Source: DYRG01 sp041161065
Lineage (GTDB): Bacteria; Pseudomonadota; Gammaproteobacteria; Beggiatoales; Beggiatoaceae
Reading direction: 5' to 3'
NCBI GenBank assembly: GCA_041161065.1
Contig: JBEAVE010000034.1
Span: 62,001 to 126,000, forward strand
DNA length: 64,000 nt
The stretch's first letter is position 1. Each line of letters starts with the position of its first letter. The notes below the pieces were generated by a model. That model was not told where the DNA came from. It saw only the letters and a list, made by a program, of their open reading frames with translations, and ran no database searches. Shown in pieces: positions 1-10,070 of the stretch. The translations under genes and the position numbers were made by a program.

Positions 1-2526
1 TATGAACAACTACGTCATGATATTGAAAGACCGATTCTTGAACCTGCCCGTTTATATTTGCGATTTGAAGAATTATTTCATGAATTAAAGCAATATCCGC
101 AAATTTCTATTGGAAAAACCACAGAGAAAAGTTTTAACTTTCCATTACAAATATCGCCCAATTTACCGATTGATGTGCGAGCAACTGAACCGCTAAGTGC
201 GTTGAAGGATTTTTTGGCGCATTTCGATGGCAAGGTGTTAATTGTTGCGGAAACAGCGGGTCGGCGTCAAATTTTGCTGGATTTACTTAAAAAATATCAT
301 TATCAACCTCAACTTGTTGAAAATTGGTCTGATTTTCTTAATCAAAAAACTACTTTTGCCTTAACCGTTGCCCCTCTGTTTGAAGGTCTAATTTTAACCA
401 CACCAAATGTAGCTATAATCAGTGAAACTCAGCTATTTGGCGAGAGAGTTGCCCAGCGTCGCCGCCGCAAAAGTAGCGAATCCCGTGATCCTGATGCGGT
501 AATTAGAAATCTTACGGAATTGCACGTTGGATCGCCTGTTGTGCATGAAGAGCATGGTGTGGGTCGATATTTGGGATTAGAAACCTTAACAATCAACGAG
601 ATACAAACTGAATTTTTAAAATTAGAGTACGCGGGTGATGCTAAATTATATGTGCCGGTGACGGCGTTGCATTTAATTAGTCGTTTTACGGGCGTTGATC
701 CAGAACACGCGCCTTTACATAGACTTGGAAGCGGGCAGTGGCAAAAGGCAAAGCGTAAAGCCGCCGAAAAAGTGCGTGATGTTGCCGCAGAATTATTGGG
801 GATTTACGCACAACGCGCAGCGCGACAAGGTCATGTTTTTAAACAAAATATAGCGGAATATCAAGCGTTTGCAGCAGGATTTCCCTTTGAAGAAACCCCC
901 GATCAACAAAATGCCATCGATGCGGTGTTGGCGGACATGACTTCTTCAAAACCGATGGATCGCTTGATTTGTGGCGATGTGGGTTTTGGCAAAACCGAAG
1001 TGGCAATGCGGGCGGCGTTTGTTGCGGTGCAAGATGGGAAGCAAGTTGCGGTTTTAGTGCCCACAACTTTATTGGCACAGCAGCATTTTCAGAACTTTGG
1101 CGACCGTTTTGCCGATTGGGCGGTAAAAGTCGAACAATTGTCAAGATTTCGCTCGCCAAAACAACAAGCTACGATTTTAGAAAATATCGAAAATGGGCAA
1201 ATCGATATTGTCATTGGAACGCATAAATTATTACAAAATAATATTAAATTCAAACGGTTAGGGCTTATCATTATTGATGAGGAACATCGTTTTGGGGTGC
1301 GCCAAAAAGAGCATTTTAAATCCCTGCGTTCTGAAGTGGATATTTTAACCATGACCGCAACTCCCATTCCGAGATCGTTGAATTTAGCCTTATCAGATTT
1401 ACGGGATTTATCGATTATCGCCACGCCGCCCGCCAAACGTTTAGCGGTGAAAACCTTTGTTCAAGAATGGAATAAACCATTGATTATAGAAGCTATTCAT
1501 CGTGAATTACGGCGCGGCGGTCAAGTTTATTTCTTACATAATGATATTGATACGATTAAGAAAATTGCTAATGAATTAGAGGAACTTGCTCCCGAAGCAC
1601 GCATAAGAACTGCGCACGGACAAATGCCAGAACGTGAATTAGAACAAGTCATGCAAGATTTCTATCATCGACGTTTCAACGTGTTAGTTTGTACAACCAT
1701 TATTGAAACAGGAATTGATATTCCAACTGCAAATACCATTATTATTAATCGGGCGGATAAATTTGGTTTGGCGCAATTATATCAATTGAGAGGAAGAGTC
1801 GGGCGTTCTCACCATCGAGCGTATGCGTATTTGATTACGCCACCGAAGAAATCAATTACTGAAGATGCCATCAAACGTTTAGATGCGTTAAGTGCGTTAG
1901 AAGAACTTGGGGTTGGATTCACCTTAGCAACTCACGATTTAGAAATACGCGGCGCGGGAGAATTATTAGGAGATGAACAAAGCGGTCACGTTCAAGAAAT
2001 TGGTTTCTCACTTTATACAGAATTATTAGAACGTGCAGTGCAAGCCTTAAAAGAAGGGAAACATTTTGATTTAGATAAACCCATAGAAACTAATTTAGAA
2101 ATTGAATTAAATGTTTCTGCTTTAATTCCTGATGATTTTGTTGCAGATGTGCATTCACGGTTGATTTGTTACAAACGCATTGCGGGCGCAAAAACGCATG
2201 AAGAGTTAGACGACTTACAAATAGAACTCATTGATCGATTTGGACTTTTTCCAGACTCTGCGAAAAACTTATTTGCCATTACCGCATTAAAAATAACTGC
2301 CAAACCTTTTGGAATTAAAAAAGTTGAATTACATCAAACAGGCGGGAAAATACAGTTCCTTCCCGATGCGAATGTCGATCCAACAAAACTCATTCAACTC
2401 ACCAAAGAACAACCGCGTTTGTATAAATTAGAACTCAAAGACTATTTATTGCGCATAAATACGCCATTTCCCGATTTCAAAACTAAACTAAATTTTTTAG
2501 AAAATTTCTTTCACTTTTTGAAATGA
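1..2526 (+). CDS. mfd: Mfd, transcription-repair coupling factor (5' end outside window)
   Basis: Mfd is a DNA translocase that removes RNA polymerase stalled at lesions and recruits the UvrABC excision machinery. The reading frame is open from base 1, so the start lies outside; 841 residues are visible against about 1150 for the family, so roughly the UvrB-homology N-terminus is missing. Visible are the RNA-polymerase-interacting segment (HVGSPVVHEEHGVGRYLGLE), Walker A GDVGFGKT near visible residue 325, the DEEH box (IIIDEEHRFG), helicase motifs through QLRGRVGRS, and the C-terminal TRCF domain ending at a TGA. It is followed after 8 bp by the convergent msrA. The identification is secure; only the start is unknown. 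Confidence 0.97.
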   Translation, partial: YEQLRHDIERPILEPARLYLRFEELFHELKQYPQISIGKTTEKSFNFPLQISPNLPIDVRATEPLSALKDFLAHFDGKVLIVAETAGRRQILLDLLKKYHYQPQLVENWSDFLNQKTTFALTVAPLFEGLILTTPNVAIISETQLFGERVAQRRRRKSSESRDPDAVIRNLTELHVGSPVVHEEHGVGRYLGLETLTINEIQTEFLKLEYAGDAKLYVPVTALHLISRFTGVDPEHAPLHRLGSGQWQKAKRKAAEKVRDVAAELLGIYAQRAARQGHVFKQNIAEYQAFAAGFPFEETPDQQNAIDAVLADMTSSKPMDRLICGDVGFGKTEVAMRAAFVAVQDGKQVAVLVPTTLLAQQHFQNFGDRFADWAVKVEQLSRFRSPKQQATILENIENGQIDIVIGTHKLLQNNIKFKRLGLIIIDEEHRFGVRQKEHFKSLRSEVDILTMTATPIPRSLNLALSDLRDLSIIATPPAKRLAVKTFVQEWNKPLIIEAIHRELRRGGQVYFLHNDIDTIKKIANELEELAPEARIRTAHGQMPERELEQVMQDFYHRRFNVLVCTTIIETGIDIPTANTIIINRADKFGLAQLYQLRGRVGRSHHRAYAYLITPPKKSITEDAIKRLDALSALEELGVGFTLATHDLEIRGAGELLGDEQSGHVQEIGFSLYTELLERAVQALKEGKHFDLDKPIETNLEIELNVSALIPDDFVADVHSRLICYKRIAGAKTHEELDDLQIELIDRFGLFPDSAKNLFAITALKITAKPFGIKKVELHQTGGKIQFLPDANVDPTKLIQLTKEQPRLYKLELKDYLLRINTPFPDFKTKLNFLENFFHFLK

Positions 2527-2534
2527 TCTACCAA

Positions 2535-3107
2535 TCAAAAACAAACACCCGTTCCACCTAGTCCACAATAACCATTTGGATTTTTCGCTAAATATTGCTG
2601 ATGATATAATTCTGCGTAATAAAAAGTCGGAGCAACTGCGATTTCTGTAGTAATGGTTGGGTAGTTTGAAAGAGCGAGTTTATTTTGGTAAGCATCACGG
2701 GTTTCTAGGGTGAGTTGATGCTGGATTTCTGAGTGGGTAAAAATCACCGACCGATATTGTGTTCCAACATCGTTTCCTTGTTGCATACCTTGTGTAGGAT
2801 TATGACTTGTCCAAAAGATTTCTAGGAGTGTTTGATAAGAAATAATTTGGGGATTAAAAACGATTTGAACAACTTCGGCGTGATGGGTTTCTCCGCTGCA
2901 CAGATTTTGATAGGTGGGATTTTGAGTCGCGCCGCCCGCATACCCTACCGCCGTGCAGAAAACGCCGTCAAGCCCCCAAAAACGCTTTTCTGCGCCCCAA
3001 AAACACCCCATTCCAAACAACGCAAGCGACATTTCAGCGGGAAAAGGTGGCATAATACGCCGTCCATTTACAAAGTGCGTGGTTTCTACATCAGGAAAAA
3101 TATTCAT
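2535..3107 (-). CDS. msrA: Peptide methionine sulfoxide reductase MsrA
   Basis: Reduces methionine-S-sulfoxide in proteins and free methionine, using thioredoxin as reductant. The signature GCFWG places the catalytic Cys at about residue 35, followed by the family blocks GYAGG, GxTHHAEVV (GETHHAEVV), [19 protein letters not shown] and a C-terminal [11 protein letters not shown] that holds the recycling cysteines. The frame is open further upstream to 3158, but the ATG at 3107 gives the usual family length (190 aa) and has an AGAAAG stretch before it. It is divergent from the ABC-2 permease gene starting at 3193, so the 85 bp between them must hold both promoters. Family assignment is firm; the exact start is an inference. 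Confidence 0.95.
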   Translation of the reverse strand: MNIFPDVETTHFVNGRRIMPPFPAEMSLALFGMGCFWGAEKRFWGLDGVFCTAVGYAGGATQNPTYQNLCSGETHHAEVVQIVFNPQIISYQTLLEIFWTSHNPTQGMQQGNDVGTQYRSVIFTHSEIQHQLTLETRDAYQNKLALSNYPTITTEIAVAPTFYYAELYHQQYLAKNPNGYCGLGGTGVCF

Positions 3108-3192
3108 ATATTTGTTTCTTTCTAATTGTGTTAAAATCCGCATTTTAAGTGATTTCAAAATATATTACAATATAATATCTGGAGTTGGTTTT

Positions 3193-4014
3193 GTGATAAG
3201 TCTTTTAAAGTTAGCAAAAAGCTGGTTTTTTGCAACCCGTAATGGTTTGGTCGAACCGCTAATAAGTGCCTATCAATATCGTCATTTAATTCTTATGTTA
3301 GCAACCCGCGATATTGCAGGAAGAACATCGGGTACAATGCTCGGAGCAGGTTGGTTATTATTGCAACCCGCTTTACAATTAGTAGGCTTTTGGTTTTTAT
3401 TAGATGTCGTGGTAAAAGTTCGTTTAACGGGTGGCTTAAGTTTCTTAGAATATTTCTTAATTGGAATGTTGCATTGGTTCTTTATTGCAGAAGTATTGCA
3501 ACGCAGTTTAAGTGTTTATCATGAATATGGTAGTATTTATCAAAAAATGCCCTTTCCATTGGCTATTTTACCGATCATTACATTGTTGATGTCAGCGTTA
3601 ATTTTTTCTATCATTAATGCATTAGCTGCACTTATTTTTGTGGGTGTTTCTGGTGTGCCTATTGCGGTTTTGAATATTTTAGTTTTAGCTCTTTGGTTAA
3701 TGCCTTTTTGTTATGTGTTAGGAATTGTTGGAATTTTCTTAAAAGATATTGCGCAGTTCTTCCCTTTTTTGATTAGTTTTGTGATGTATTTAGCTCCCAT
3801 TATGTATCAACCAGAAATGCTTCCTGTTTCTATGCGGTGGGTATTAGATATTAACCCGTTTGCGGATTTGATTATCTTAATTCATGCGGGATTACAAGAT
3901 TTAAAATGGGAAAGCATTAATGTCATTCGTCCAATAATCATTTGGTTGTTTCTGTTAGGTCCTGCGTGGGCATTATTTCGCCGTTCAGAACCCCATATTC
4001 GTGAAATGTTATGA
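3193..4014 (+). CDS. ABC-2 type polysaccharide/lipid exporter permease (TagG/KpsM/Wzm-like)
   Basis: Inner-membrane permease of an ABC exporter; relatives move polysaccharides, teichoic acids or O-antigen across the membrane. About 273 aa, with an N-terminal amphipathic stretch (LLKLAKSWFFATRNG), the conserved RDIAGRTSGTMLGAGWLLLQP entry region and six hydrophobic segments. The open frame runs upstream into the msrA leader, but a GTG at 3193 with GGAG eight bases before it fits the family N-terminus best. The next gene overlaps or closely follows it and encodes a fused peptide-importer-type ATPase rather than the KpsT/Wzt-type ATPase such a permease normally pairs with. Substrate is unknown. 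Confidence 0.82.
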   Translation: MISLLKLAKSWFFATRNGLVEPLISAYQYRHLILMLATRDIAGRTSGTMLGAGWLLLQPALQLVGFWFLLDVVVKVRLTGGLSFLEYFLIGMLHWFFIAEVLQRSLSVYHEYGSIYQKMPFPLAILPIITLLMSALIFSIINALAALIFVGVSGVPIAVLNILVLALWLMPFCYVLGIVGIFLKDIAQFFPFLISFVMYLAPIMYQPEMLPVSMRWVLDINPFADLIILIHAGLQDLKWESINVIRPIIIWLFLLGPAWALFRRSEPHIREML

Positions 4015-4028
4015 TTGAGAGAAAAATA

Positions 4029-5636
4029 ATGGAAAATTTATTAGAACTTGATGATTTTTCGGTAAGTTTTGGTCGTTTAGAACCGCGAACAAAGGTTGTC
4101 CATCATATTTCATTTCAAATAAAAGCAGGAGAGAAACTTGCACTCGTTGGTGAATCGGGATCGGGTAAATCTGTCACCGCGCTTTCTATTTTAAGATTGC
4201 ATGAAAAAGGATTAGTGCATTATCCGAGTGGAGAAATTCGGTTTCAAAATAAAAATTTACTCAATTGTAGTTTATTTGAAATGCGCCAAATTCGGGGTAA
4301 AGAAATTTCAATGATTTTTCAAGAACCCATGACTTCATTGAATCCTGTTTATTCAATCGGGCAACAATTGGTAGAACCTTTATTGGTTCATGAAAAAATA
4401 AGTCCTGAATTAGCTAGAAAAAGAATGTTAGAATTGTTGGAAAGAACAGGGATTTCTGAACCTGATAAGAAATTCAACGCTTATCCTCATATGTTATCGG
4501 GAGGACAACGTCAAAGAATTATGATTGCAATGGCATTAGCGTGTCGCCCTAAATTGCTCATTGCAGATGAGCCCACAACCGCATTAGATGTTACCATTCA
4601 ATTGCAAATATTAGAACTCTTAGAAGAAATGCAAAAAGATTTCGGAATGGCAGTGTTATTGATTACACATGATTTAAATATTGTGCGCCGTTTTGCGGAT
4701 CGAGTTTGTGTAATGCAAAATGGTCAATTAGTTGAGCAAAATCTGGTTTCTAATATATTTGAAAATCCTCAACATTCTTATACCGTTCATTTATTAAATA
4801 GCCAACCTGAACCTCGTCAAGATAATATTTCTCTTGATTATCAAAATCAAACACCTTTAATGGAAGGAAAAAACCTCAATTGTACATTTCAATTAAAGTC
4901 AGGATTTTTATTTAATCGTAAAGTGAGCAAGTTAAAAGCAGTTGATCAAGCAAATCTAAAAATTTATGCGGGAGAAACATTGGGAATTGTTGGTGAATCA
5001 GGTTCGGGTAAAACAACCTTAGGAATGTGTTTGTTGAAATTGCAAAATTGTGAGGGCGAAATTTATTTCTCCACTCAACCCATTCATCACTTAAAGGAAA
5101 AACAAATTAGACCGTTGAGAAAAGACTTTCAAGTGGTATTTCAAGACCCGTATTCTTCTTTATCACCGCGCATGACTATTGAGCAAATTATTGGTGAAGG
5201 ATTAGAAATCCACTTTCCTCATTTGAATAAAAAACAACGCTATGAAAAAATCCTTAAAATTTTAGACGAAGTAGGTTTAGAAGAAAATATGTTATCGCGT
5301 TATCCACATGAGTTTTCTGGCGGACAACGACAACGTATTGCAATTGCTCGTGTAGTGATATTAGAACCAAAGTTAATTTTATTAGATGAACCGACCAGTG
5401 CATTAGATGTTTCTGTTCAAAAACAAGTATTAGAATTATTAAAAGATTTGCAACAACGCTATCAAATGAGTTATTTGTTTATTAGTCATGATTTGAAAGT
5501 TATTCGAGCAATGGCGCATCGAGTTATCGTGATGAAAAACGGGCAATTTGTTGAGCAAGGTGACACAGAAACCTTGTTTTCTCGCCCTCAACAATCTTAT
5601 ACACAAACTTTATTACACGCAGCTTTATTCAAATAA
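4029..5636 (+). CDS. yejF: Fused double ABC ATPase, YejF/DppD-DppF type
   Basis: Cytoplasmic ATP-binding protein with two complete nucleotide-binding domains in one chain, as in the microcin C/peptide importer subunit YejF. Domain 1 has Walker A GESGSGKS, signature LSGGQRQR and Walker B LLIADEPTTALD. Domain 2 has GESGSGKT, FSGGQRQR and LILLDEPTSALD. Each is followed by the oligopeptide-type C-terminal extension (NPQHSYT, RPQQSYT). An upstream ATG at 4011 overlaps the stop of the permease gene, but the ATG at 4029, with GAGAG before it, aligns with the YejF N-terminus (LLELDDFSVSF). No yejA, yejB or yejE lies nearby, so the partner permease is either elsewhere or the unusual ABC-2 gene upstream. 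polA begins 3 bp after the stop. Confidence 0.88.
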   Translation: MENLLELDDFSVSFGRLEPRTKVVHHISFQIKAGEKLALVGESGSGKSVTALSILRLHEKGLVHYPSGEIRFQNKNLLNCSLFEMRQIRGKEISMIFQEPMTSLNPVYSIGQQLVEPLLVHEKISPELARKRMLELLERTGISEPDKKFNAYPHMLSGGQRQRIMIAMALACRPKLLIADEPTTALDVTIQLQILELLEEMQKDFGMAVLLITHDLNIVRRFADRVCVMQNGQLVEQNLVSNIFENPQHSYTVHLLNSQPEPRQDNISLDYQNQTPLMEGKNLNCTFQLKSGFLFNRKVSKLKAVDQANLKIYAGETLGIVGESGSGKTTLGMCLLKLQNCEGEIYFSTQPIHHLKEKQIRPLRKDFQVVFQDPYSSLSPRMTIEQIIGEGLEIHFPHLNKKQRYEKILKILDEVGLEENMLSRYPHEFSGGQRQRIAIARVVILEPKLILLDEPTSALDVSVQKQVLELLKDLQQRYQMSYLFISHDLKVIRAMAHRVIVMKNGQFVEQGDTETLFSRPQQSYTQTLLHAALFK

Positions 5637-5639
5637 CTT

Positions 5640-8330
5640 ATGATGCAATTTAATCCCAATAATACGCTATTTCTAGTTGATGGTTCTTCTTATTTGTTTC
5701 GGGCATTTCATGCCATGCCAAATTTAACCACTTCAAATGGAGAACCAACGGGAGCAATTTATGGCGTAATTAATATGTTAAAACGATTACAAAATGAATA
5801 TCAACCTAAATATTTAGCAGTGGTTTTTGATGCGAAAGGAAAAACTTTTCGTGATGATTTGTATCCAGCATATAAAGCTAATCGCAAAGAAACCCCCGAC
5901 GATTTATCAAAACAAGCTCCTATTTTATTTGAAATAATTAAAGCAATGGGTCTGCCGCTCATTATGGAAAAAGGGGTTGAAGCCGACGACGTTATTGGAA
6001 CATTAGCATTGCAAGCTCAAAGCAACCAGAAACAAGTCGTTATTTTCACAGGTGATAAAGATTTTGCGCAATTGGTTAATGAAAAAGTATTTCTAATTGA
6101 TACAATGAAAGACTCTTTTTTAGATGAACAAAAAGTAAAAGAAAAATTTGGCGTTCCTCCGCATTTAATTATTGATTATTTAACCTTAATGGGCGATACA
6201 ATCGATAATGTAAAAGGGGTAGAAAAAGTCGGACCAAAAACGGCAGTAAAATGGTTGCAACAATATGGTTCATTAGAGGAAATTACTAAAAATGCAAATC
6301 AAATAACGGGTAAAATAGGTGAAAATTTGCGCGCGGCTTTGGAATATTTACCGTTATCTAAAAATTTGGTTACAATTCGTTGTCATTTACCTCTAAAATA
6401 TGAGATAAAAAATTTGGTTTGTCATGAAACAAATAACAAAGCATTAATTGAATTTTATCGTCATTTGGAATTTAAGCATTGGTTAAATGAAATTACGCCA
6501 AAAAGTAATCTTTCAACTATTTCTCAATCTTACCAAATAATAACAGAACAAACCAAATTTGAAGACTTTGTTGAAACTTTAAAAGAAACGCCAATATTTG
6601 CAATAGATACAGAAACCACTGGTTTAGATTATTTGAATGCAGAACTGGTGGGTTTATCCTTTGCAATACCTAATCAAATCGCGGTGTATATTCCTTTGGG
6701 GCATGATTATATTGGTGTGCCATTTCAATTGGATAGAAAACAGGTATTAAATTCCTTAAAAAAGATTTTAGAAAATCCGTTGCAACTTAAAATCGGTCAG
6801 CATATCAAATTTGATGCACATATTTTAAGAAACTATCAAATAAACCTTCAAGGACTTCAATTTGATACAATGTTGGAATCTTATGTTTTAGATAGTATTG
6901 CAACTCGTCATGATTTAGACAGTTTAGCATTGAAATATTTGGGACATAAAAATATTTCATTTGAAGAAATTGCAGGTAAAGGTACAAAGCAAATTAGTTT
7001 CAATCAAATTGAAATAGAAACGGCAGGAAAATATGCCGCTGAAGATGCCGATATTACATTGAAATTACATCAATATTTATATCCTTTATTAAAGCAAGAA
7101 AGTAAATTAAAAACAGTTTTTGAAACGATTGAAATGCCTTTAGTTCCAGTATTGATCAATATTGAAAGGCAAGGGGTTTTAATTGATGTACAACAGTTAC
7201 AAAATCAAAGTCTTGAAATAAAAAATAAATTACATTTTTTAGAGGAAAAAGTTTGGGAACTAGCCGATCAAAATTTTAATTTAAGTTCTCCCAAACAACT
7301 ACAAGAAATTTTATTTGAAAAATTGCAATTGCCTGTGATTTCAAAAACACCCAAAGGACAACCTTCAACAGCTGAAGACGTATTGCAAGAATTAGCATTA
7401 GAACATGAATTACCGCGTTTAATTTTAGAGCATCGTAGTTTAAGCAAGTTGAAATCTACTTATACCGATAAATTGCCCGAACAAATAAATAAGAAAACGG
7501 GAAGAATTCATACCTCTTATCATCAAGCAAATACTGCCACAGGGCGTTTGTCTTCCTCTGATCCAAACTTACAAAATATTCCGATTAAAACAGAGGACGG
7601 AAGACGTATTAGACAAGCCTTTATTGCACCAAAAGATTATGTGCTAATGGCAGCGGATTATTCTCAAATAGAATTGCGAATTATGGCGCATTTGTCGGGG
7701 GAGGAAAATTTATTGCACGCTTTTGAGAACAATCAAGATGTTCATAAAACAACTGCCGCAGAAGTTTTTAACGTTTCTATTGAAGAAATTACCTTAGAGC
7801 AACGCCGTGCAGCAAAAGCAATTAATTTTGGTTTAATTTATGGAATGTCAGCGTTTGGTTTAGCAAAGCAACTCAACATTTCAAGACAGCTTGCACAAAA
7901 TTACATTGATCAGTATTTCTTGCGTTATCCCGCTGTTAAACAATATATGGAGAAAACTCGTCAAATAGCATTTGAGCAAGGATTTGTAGAAACGGTATTT
8001 GGACGGCGTTTGTATGTCCCAGAAATTCGCGCGAGCAACGCACAGCGTCGCCAAGCGGCAGAAAGGACAGCAATTAATGCACCGATGCAAGGAACAGCGG
8101 CGGATATTATTAAGAAAGCCATGATTTCAGTTCATCAATGGATTTTGGAAAGCAACTTAGATATAAAAATGATAATGCAAGTGCATGACGAATTAGTATT
8201 TGAAGTGAAAGAAAATCTAATAGAAACTGCGCAAACAACTGTTCGTCAATTAATGGAGCAAGCGGCGGATTTAAGTGTTCCTTTAATTGTTGAAATAGGA
8301 GTTGGAAAAAACTGGGACGATGCGCATTAG
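5640..8330 (+). CDS. polA: DNA polymerase I
   Basis: Fills gaps in excision repair and removes RNA primers from Okazaki fragments. 896 aa with all three domains. Residues 1 to about 290 are the 5'-3' nuclease (DGSSYLFRAFHA, GDTIDNVKGVEKVGPKTA). About 310-490 are the 3'-5' exonuclease with its catalytic acidic residues present (AIDTETTGLD, IKFDAHIL, YAAEDADITL), so proofreading should be active. About 500-896 are the polymerase with motif A DYSQIELR, motif B RRAAKAINFGLIYG and motif C QVHDELVFE. An ATG ATG pair leaves the start ambiguous by one residue, and no strong Shine-Dalgarno is seen. The gene probably sits in a transcription unit with the two ABC genes upstream. It overlaps hslR convergently by 4 bp. 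Confidence 0.97.
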   Translation: MMQFNPNNTLFLVDGSSYLFRAFHAMPNLTTSNGEPTGAIYGVINMLKRLQNEYQPKYLAVVFDAKGKTFRDDLYPAYKANRKETPDDLSKQAPILFEIIKAMGLPLIMEKGVEADDVIGTLALQAQSNQKQVVIFTGDKDFAQLVNEKVFLIDTMKDSFLDEQKVKEKFGVPPHLIIDYLTLMGDTIDNVKGVEKVGPKTAVKWLQQYGSLEEITKNANQITGKIGENLRAALEYLPLSKNLVTIRCHLPLKYEIKNLVCHETNNKALIEFYRHLEFKHWLNEITPKSNLSTISQSYQIITEQTKFEDFVETLKETPIFAIDTETTGLDYLNAELVGLSFAIPNQIAVYIPLGHDYIGVPFQLDRKQVLNSLKKILENPLQLKIGQHIKFDAHILRNYQINLQGLQFDTMLESYVLDSIATRHDLDSLALKYLGHKNISFEEIAGKGTKQISFNQIEIETAGKYAAEDADITLKLHQYLYPLLKQESKLKTVFETIEMPLVPVLINIERQGVLIDVQQLQNQSLEIKNKLHFLEEKVWELADQNFNLSSPKQLQEILFEKLQLPVISKTPKGQPSTAEDVLQELALEHELPRLILEHRSLSKLKSTYTDKLPEQINKKTGRIHTSYHQANTATGRLSSSDPNLQNIPIKTEDGRRIRQAFIAPKDYVLMAADYSQIELRIMAHLSGEENLLHAFENNQDVHKTTAAEVFNVSIEEITLEQRRAAKAINFGLIYGMSAFGLAKQLNISRQLAQNYIDQYFLRYPAVKQYMEKTRQIAFEQGFVETVFGRRLYVPEIRASNAQRRQAAERTAINAPMQGTAADIIKKAMISVHQWILESNLDIKMIMQVHDELVFEVKENLIETAQTTVRQLMEQAADLSVPLIVEIGVGKNWDDAH

Positions 8331-8719
8331 TTTTTCTTATTGGTAAAACGATGAATTAATCGACGATTTTTCTTTGTAGGACGTTCTCCTGTGAGTTGTG
8401 GTTCAAATTGGCGTTGCTCGATAACTTTCTCACGTTTTGTTATACTGTCGGCGGTTTCTTCGTAGAGTTGTGAGGCTTCAGAAAATGGTCGGCGTTGATT
8501 AGAGAGTCCTCGTACAATAACTGTTTTCTCCACAAATCCCATTTGAATGGTTAGAACTTGTCCTAATTGTACAATTTTAGAGGGTTTAACTCGTTGATCA
8601 TCAACGTGCACTTTTCCTCCTTCAATAGCATTTGTTGCAAGAGAACGAGTCTTAAAGAAACGTGCCGCCCACAACCATTTGTCGAGACGTATTTGATTTA
8701 TTTCATGATCGGATTGCAT
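8327..8719 (-). CDS. hslR: Heat shock protein 15 (S4-domain RNA-binding protein)
   Basis: Hsp15 binds free 50S subunits carrying a nascent chain and helps recycle stalled translation products. The 130-aa protein starts with the S4 RNA-binding fold (IRLDKWLWAARFFKTRSLA, GGKVHVDDQRVKPS, GQVLTIQ) and has the typical basic tail (GERPTKKNRRLIHR). The frame extends upstream, but the ATG at 8719 has GGGAG eight bases before it and starts just ahead of the S4 domain, as in relatives. It is divergent from the Nudix gene at 8755, with only 35 bp between starts. Confidence 0.93.
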   Translation of the reverse strand: MQSDHEINQIRLDKWLWAARFFKTRSLATNAIEGGKVHVDDQRVKPSKIVQLGQVLTIQMGFVEKTVIVRGLSNQRRPFSEASQLYEETADSITKREKVIEQRQFEPQLTGERPTKKNRRLIHRFTNKKN

Positions 8720-8754
8720 AAATATTTCTCCCTTAATTTCAAAAAAGGCAATAA

Positions 8755-9282
8755 ATGAATTATTGTAGTCATTGTGGTTCTTCAAAACTTCAGCGGTTAA
8801 TTCCTGAAGGAGATCATTTGTACAGAATGGTTTGTGAGCAGTGCAAAACAATCCATTATCAGAACCCGCGTATTATTGCAGGTTGTTTGCCTGTTTGGCA
8901 AGAAAAAGTGTTGCTTTGTCGGAGAGCAATTGAGCCGCGTTACGGTTTGTGGACAGTGCCCGCAGGTTTTATGGAAAATGGTGAATCAATTGAAGAAGCA
9001 GCGATTAGAGAAACTCGGGAAGAAGCGAACGCTGACATTCAAATCAAAAATCTTTATATGATGTATAGCATCATGCGGGTTGATCAGCTTTACATTTTAT
9101 TTCTCGCGGATTTGAAGAATCTGTCTTTTCACGCAGGAGAAGAAAGTTTAGAGGTAAAATTGTTTGATCAGATAGAAATTCCTTGGAAAGAATTAGCATT
9201 TCAAATTGTTGAAAAAACTTTAAAAAATTATTTCACTGATCGCTCAAATAATCACTTTCCCACTCATGTAGGAAAATTATAA
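8755..9282 (+). CDS. Nudix hydrolase with N-terminal zinc ribbon
   Basis: Hydrolase of nucleoside-diphosphate-linked substrates. The N-terminus has two CxxC pairs (YCSHCGSS, VCEQCKT) forming a zinc ribbon as in NADH-pyrophosphatase-like Nudix proteins. It is followed by a Nudix box, GFMENGESIEEAAIRETREE, with catalytic RExxEE-type acidic residues intact; the usual Gly after EEA is Asn, a variation common in this subgroup. 175 aa. Its TAA overlaps the ATG of rsmJ (both touch 9282), so the two are probably translated from one message. The exact substrate cannot be told from sequence. Confidence 0.88.
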   Translation: MNYCSHCGSSKLQRLIPEGDHLYRMVCEQCKTIHYQNPRIIAGCLPVWQEKVLLCRRAIEPRYGLWTVPAGFMENGESIEEAAIRETREEANADIQIKNLYMMYSIMRVDQLYILFLADLKNLSFHAGEESLEVKLFDQIEIPWKELAFQIVEKTLKNYFTDRSNNHFPTHVGKL

Positions 9283-10070
9283 TGTTTTTATGGGTTAAAT
9301 CGCAACATAGTGAATTACATTTAAATGCAAAAATATTGGCTGAAAAACTGAATATTCCTTTAATTATTAATGAACAATTGCCTGCAATAAAAACAGATTT
9401 TTACTTATATTTAACACCTGAGCATTTAGCATTGTGCCCAACTGATAAAAATTTAGGTAAAAATTTATTTGTCGAATTTGAAAAAGGTAAAGCAAATTTT
9501 AGAAGAAAATATGGCGGCGGCAAGCAACAACCTTTAGCTCGCGCATTTGGATTGCATAAAGGACAATTGCCCTATCTTATTGATGTAACAGCAGGTTTAG
9601 GTCGTGATGGATTTGTTTTAGCCAGTTTAGGTTGTAACGTACAATTAGTGGAACGTTCAAATATTGTGTGGGCACTTTTAGAGAACGGATTGCAAAGAGC
9701 ACAACAAAATATTGAAATTGGAGAATGGGTAACAAAGCGTTTGTCATTGATTTGTGCCGATTCAAAAATATTTTTGAGAAACCTTGAAAAAAAACCGCAA
9801 GCAATCTATCTCGATCCTATGTTTCCAGCTCGCCAAAAAACAGCCTTAGTTAAAAAAGAAATGCGGATTTTTCAGCAACTAATAGGAGAAAACAACGATG
9901 CAGAAGAACTATTGGAAATTGCTTTAGAGGTTGCTCAACAACGGGTGGTTGTAAAACGCCCGATTTATGCCCCGTTTTTGGCTAGTAGAAGACCTCATGC
10001 GCAAATTGTAAGTGAAAGCACCCGTTTTGATTTGTATTTTAATTTCAATCAACTAGAGGAAATATTATGA
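9282..10070 (+). CDS. rsmJ: 16S rRNA (guanine1516-N2)-methyltransferase RsmJ
   Basis: Methylates N2 of G1516 in 16S rRNA using S-adenosylmethionine. 262 aa. Diagnostic segments are KGKANFRRKYGGGKQQPLAR, the SAM-binding loop IDVTAGLGRDGFVLASLGC, the acidic ER residue pair after beta-2 (QLVERS), and the substrate motif YLDPMFPARQKTALVKKEMR that is characteristic of RsmJ (formerly YhiQ). It is translationally coupled to the Nudix gene before it and overlaps the YceI gene after it by 4 bp (ATGA), so four or more genes here share a message. Confidence 0.95.
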   Translation: MFLWVKSQHSELHLNAKILAEKLNIPLIINEQLPAIKTDFYLYLTPEHLALCPTDKNLGKNLFVEFEKGKANFRRKYGGGKQQPLARAFGLHKGQLPYLIDVTAGLGRDGFVLASLGCNVQLVERSNIVWALLENGLQRAQQNIEIGEWVTKRLSLICADSKIFLRNLEKKPQAIYLDPMFPARQKTALVKKEMRIFQQLIGENNDAEELLEIALEVAQQRVVVKRPIYAPFLASRRPHAQIVSESTRFDLYFNFNQLEEIL

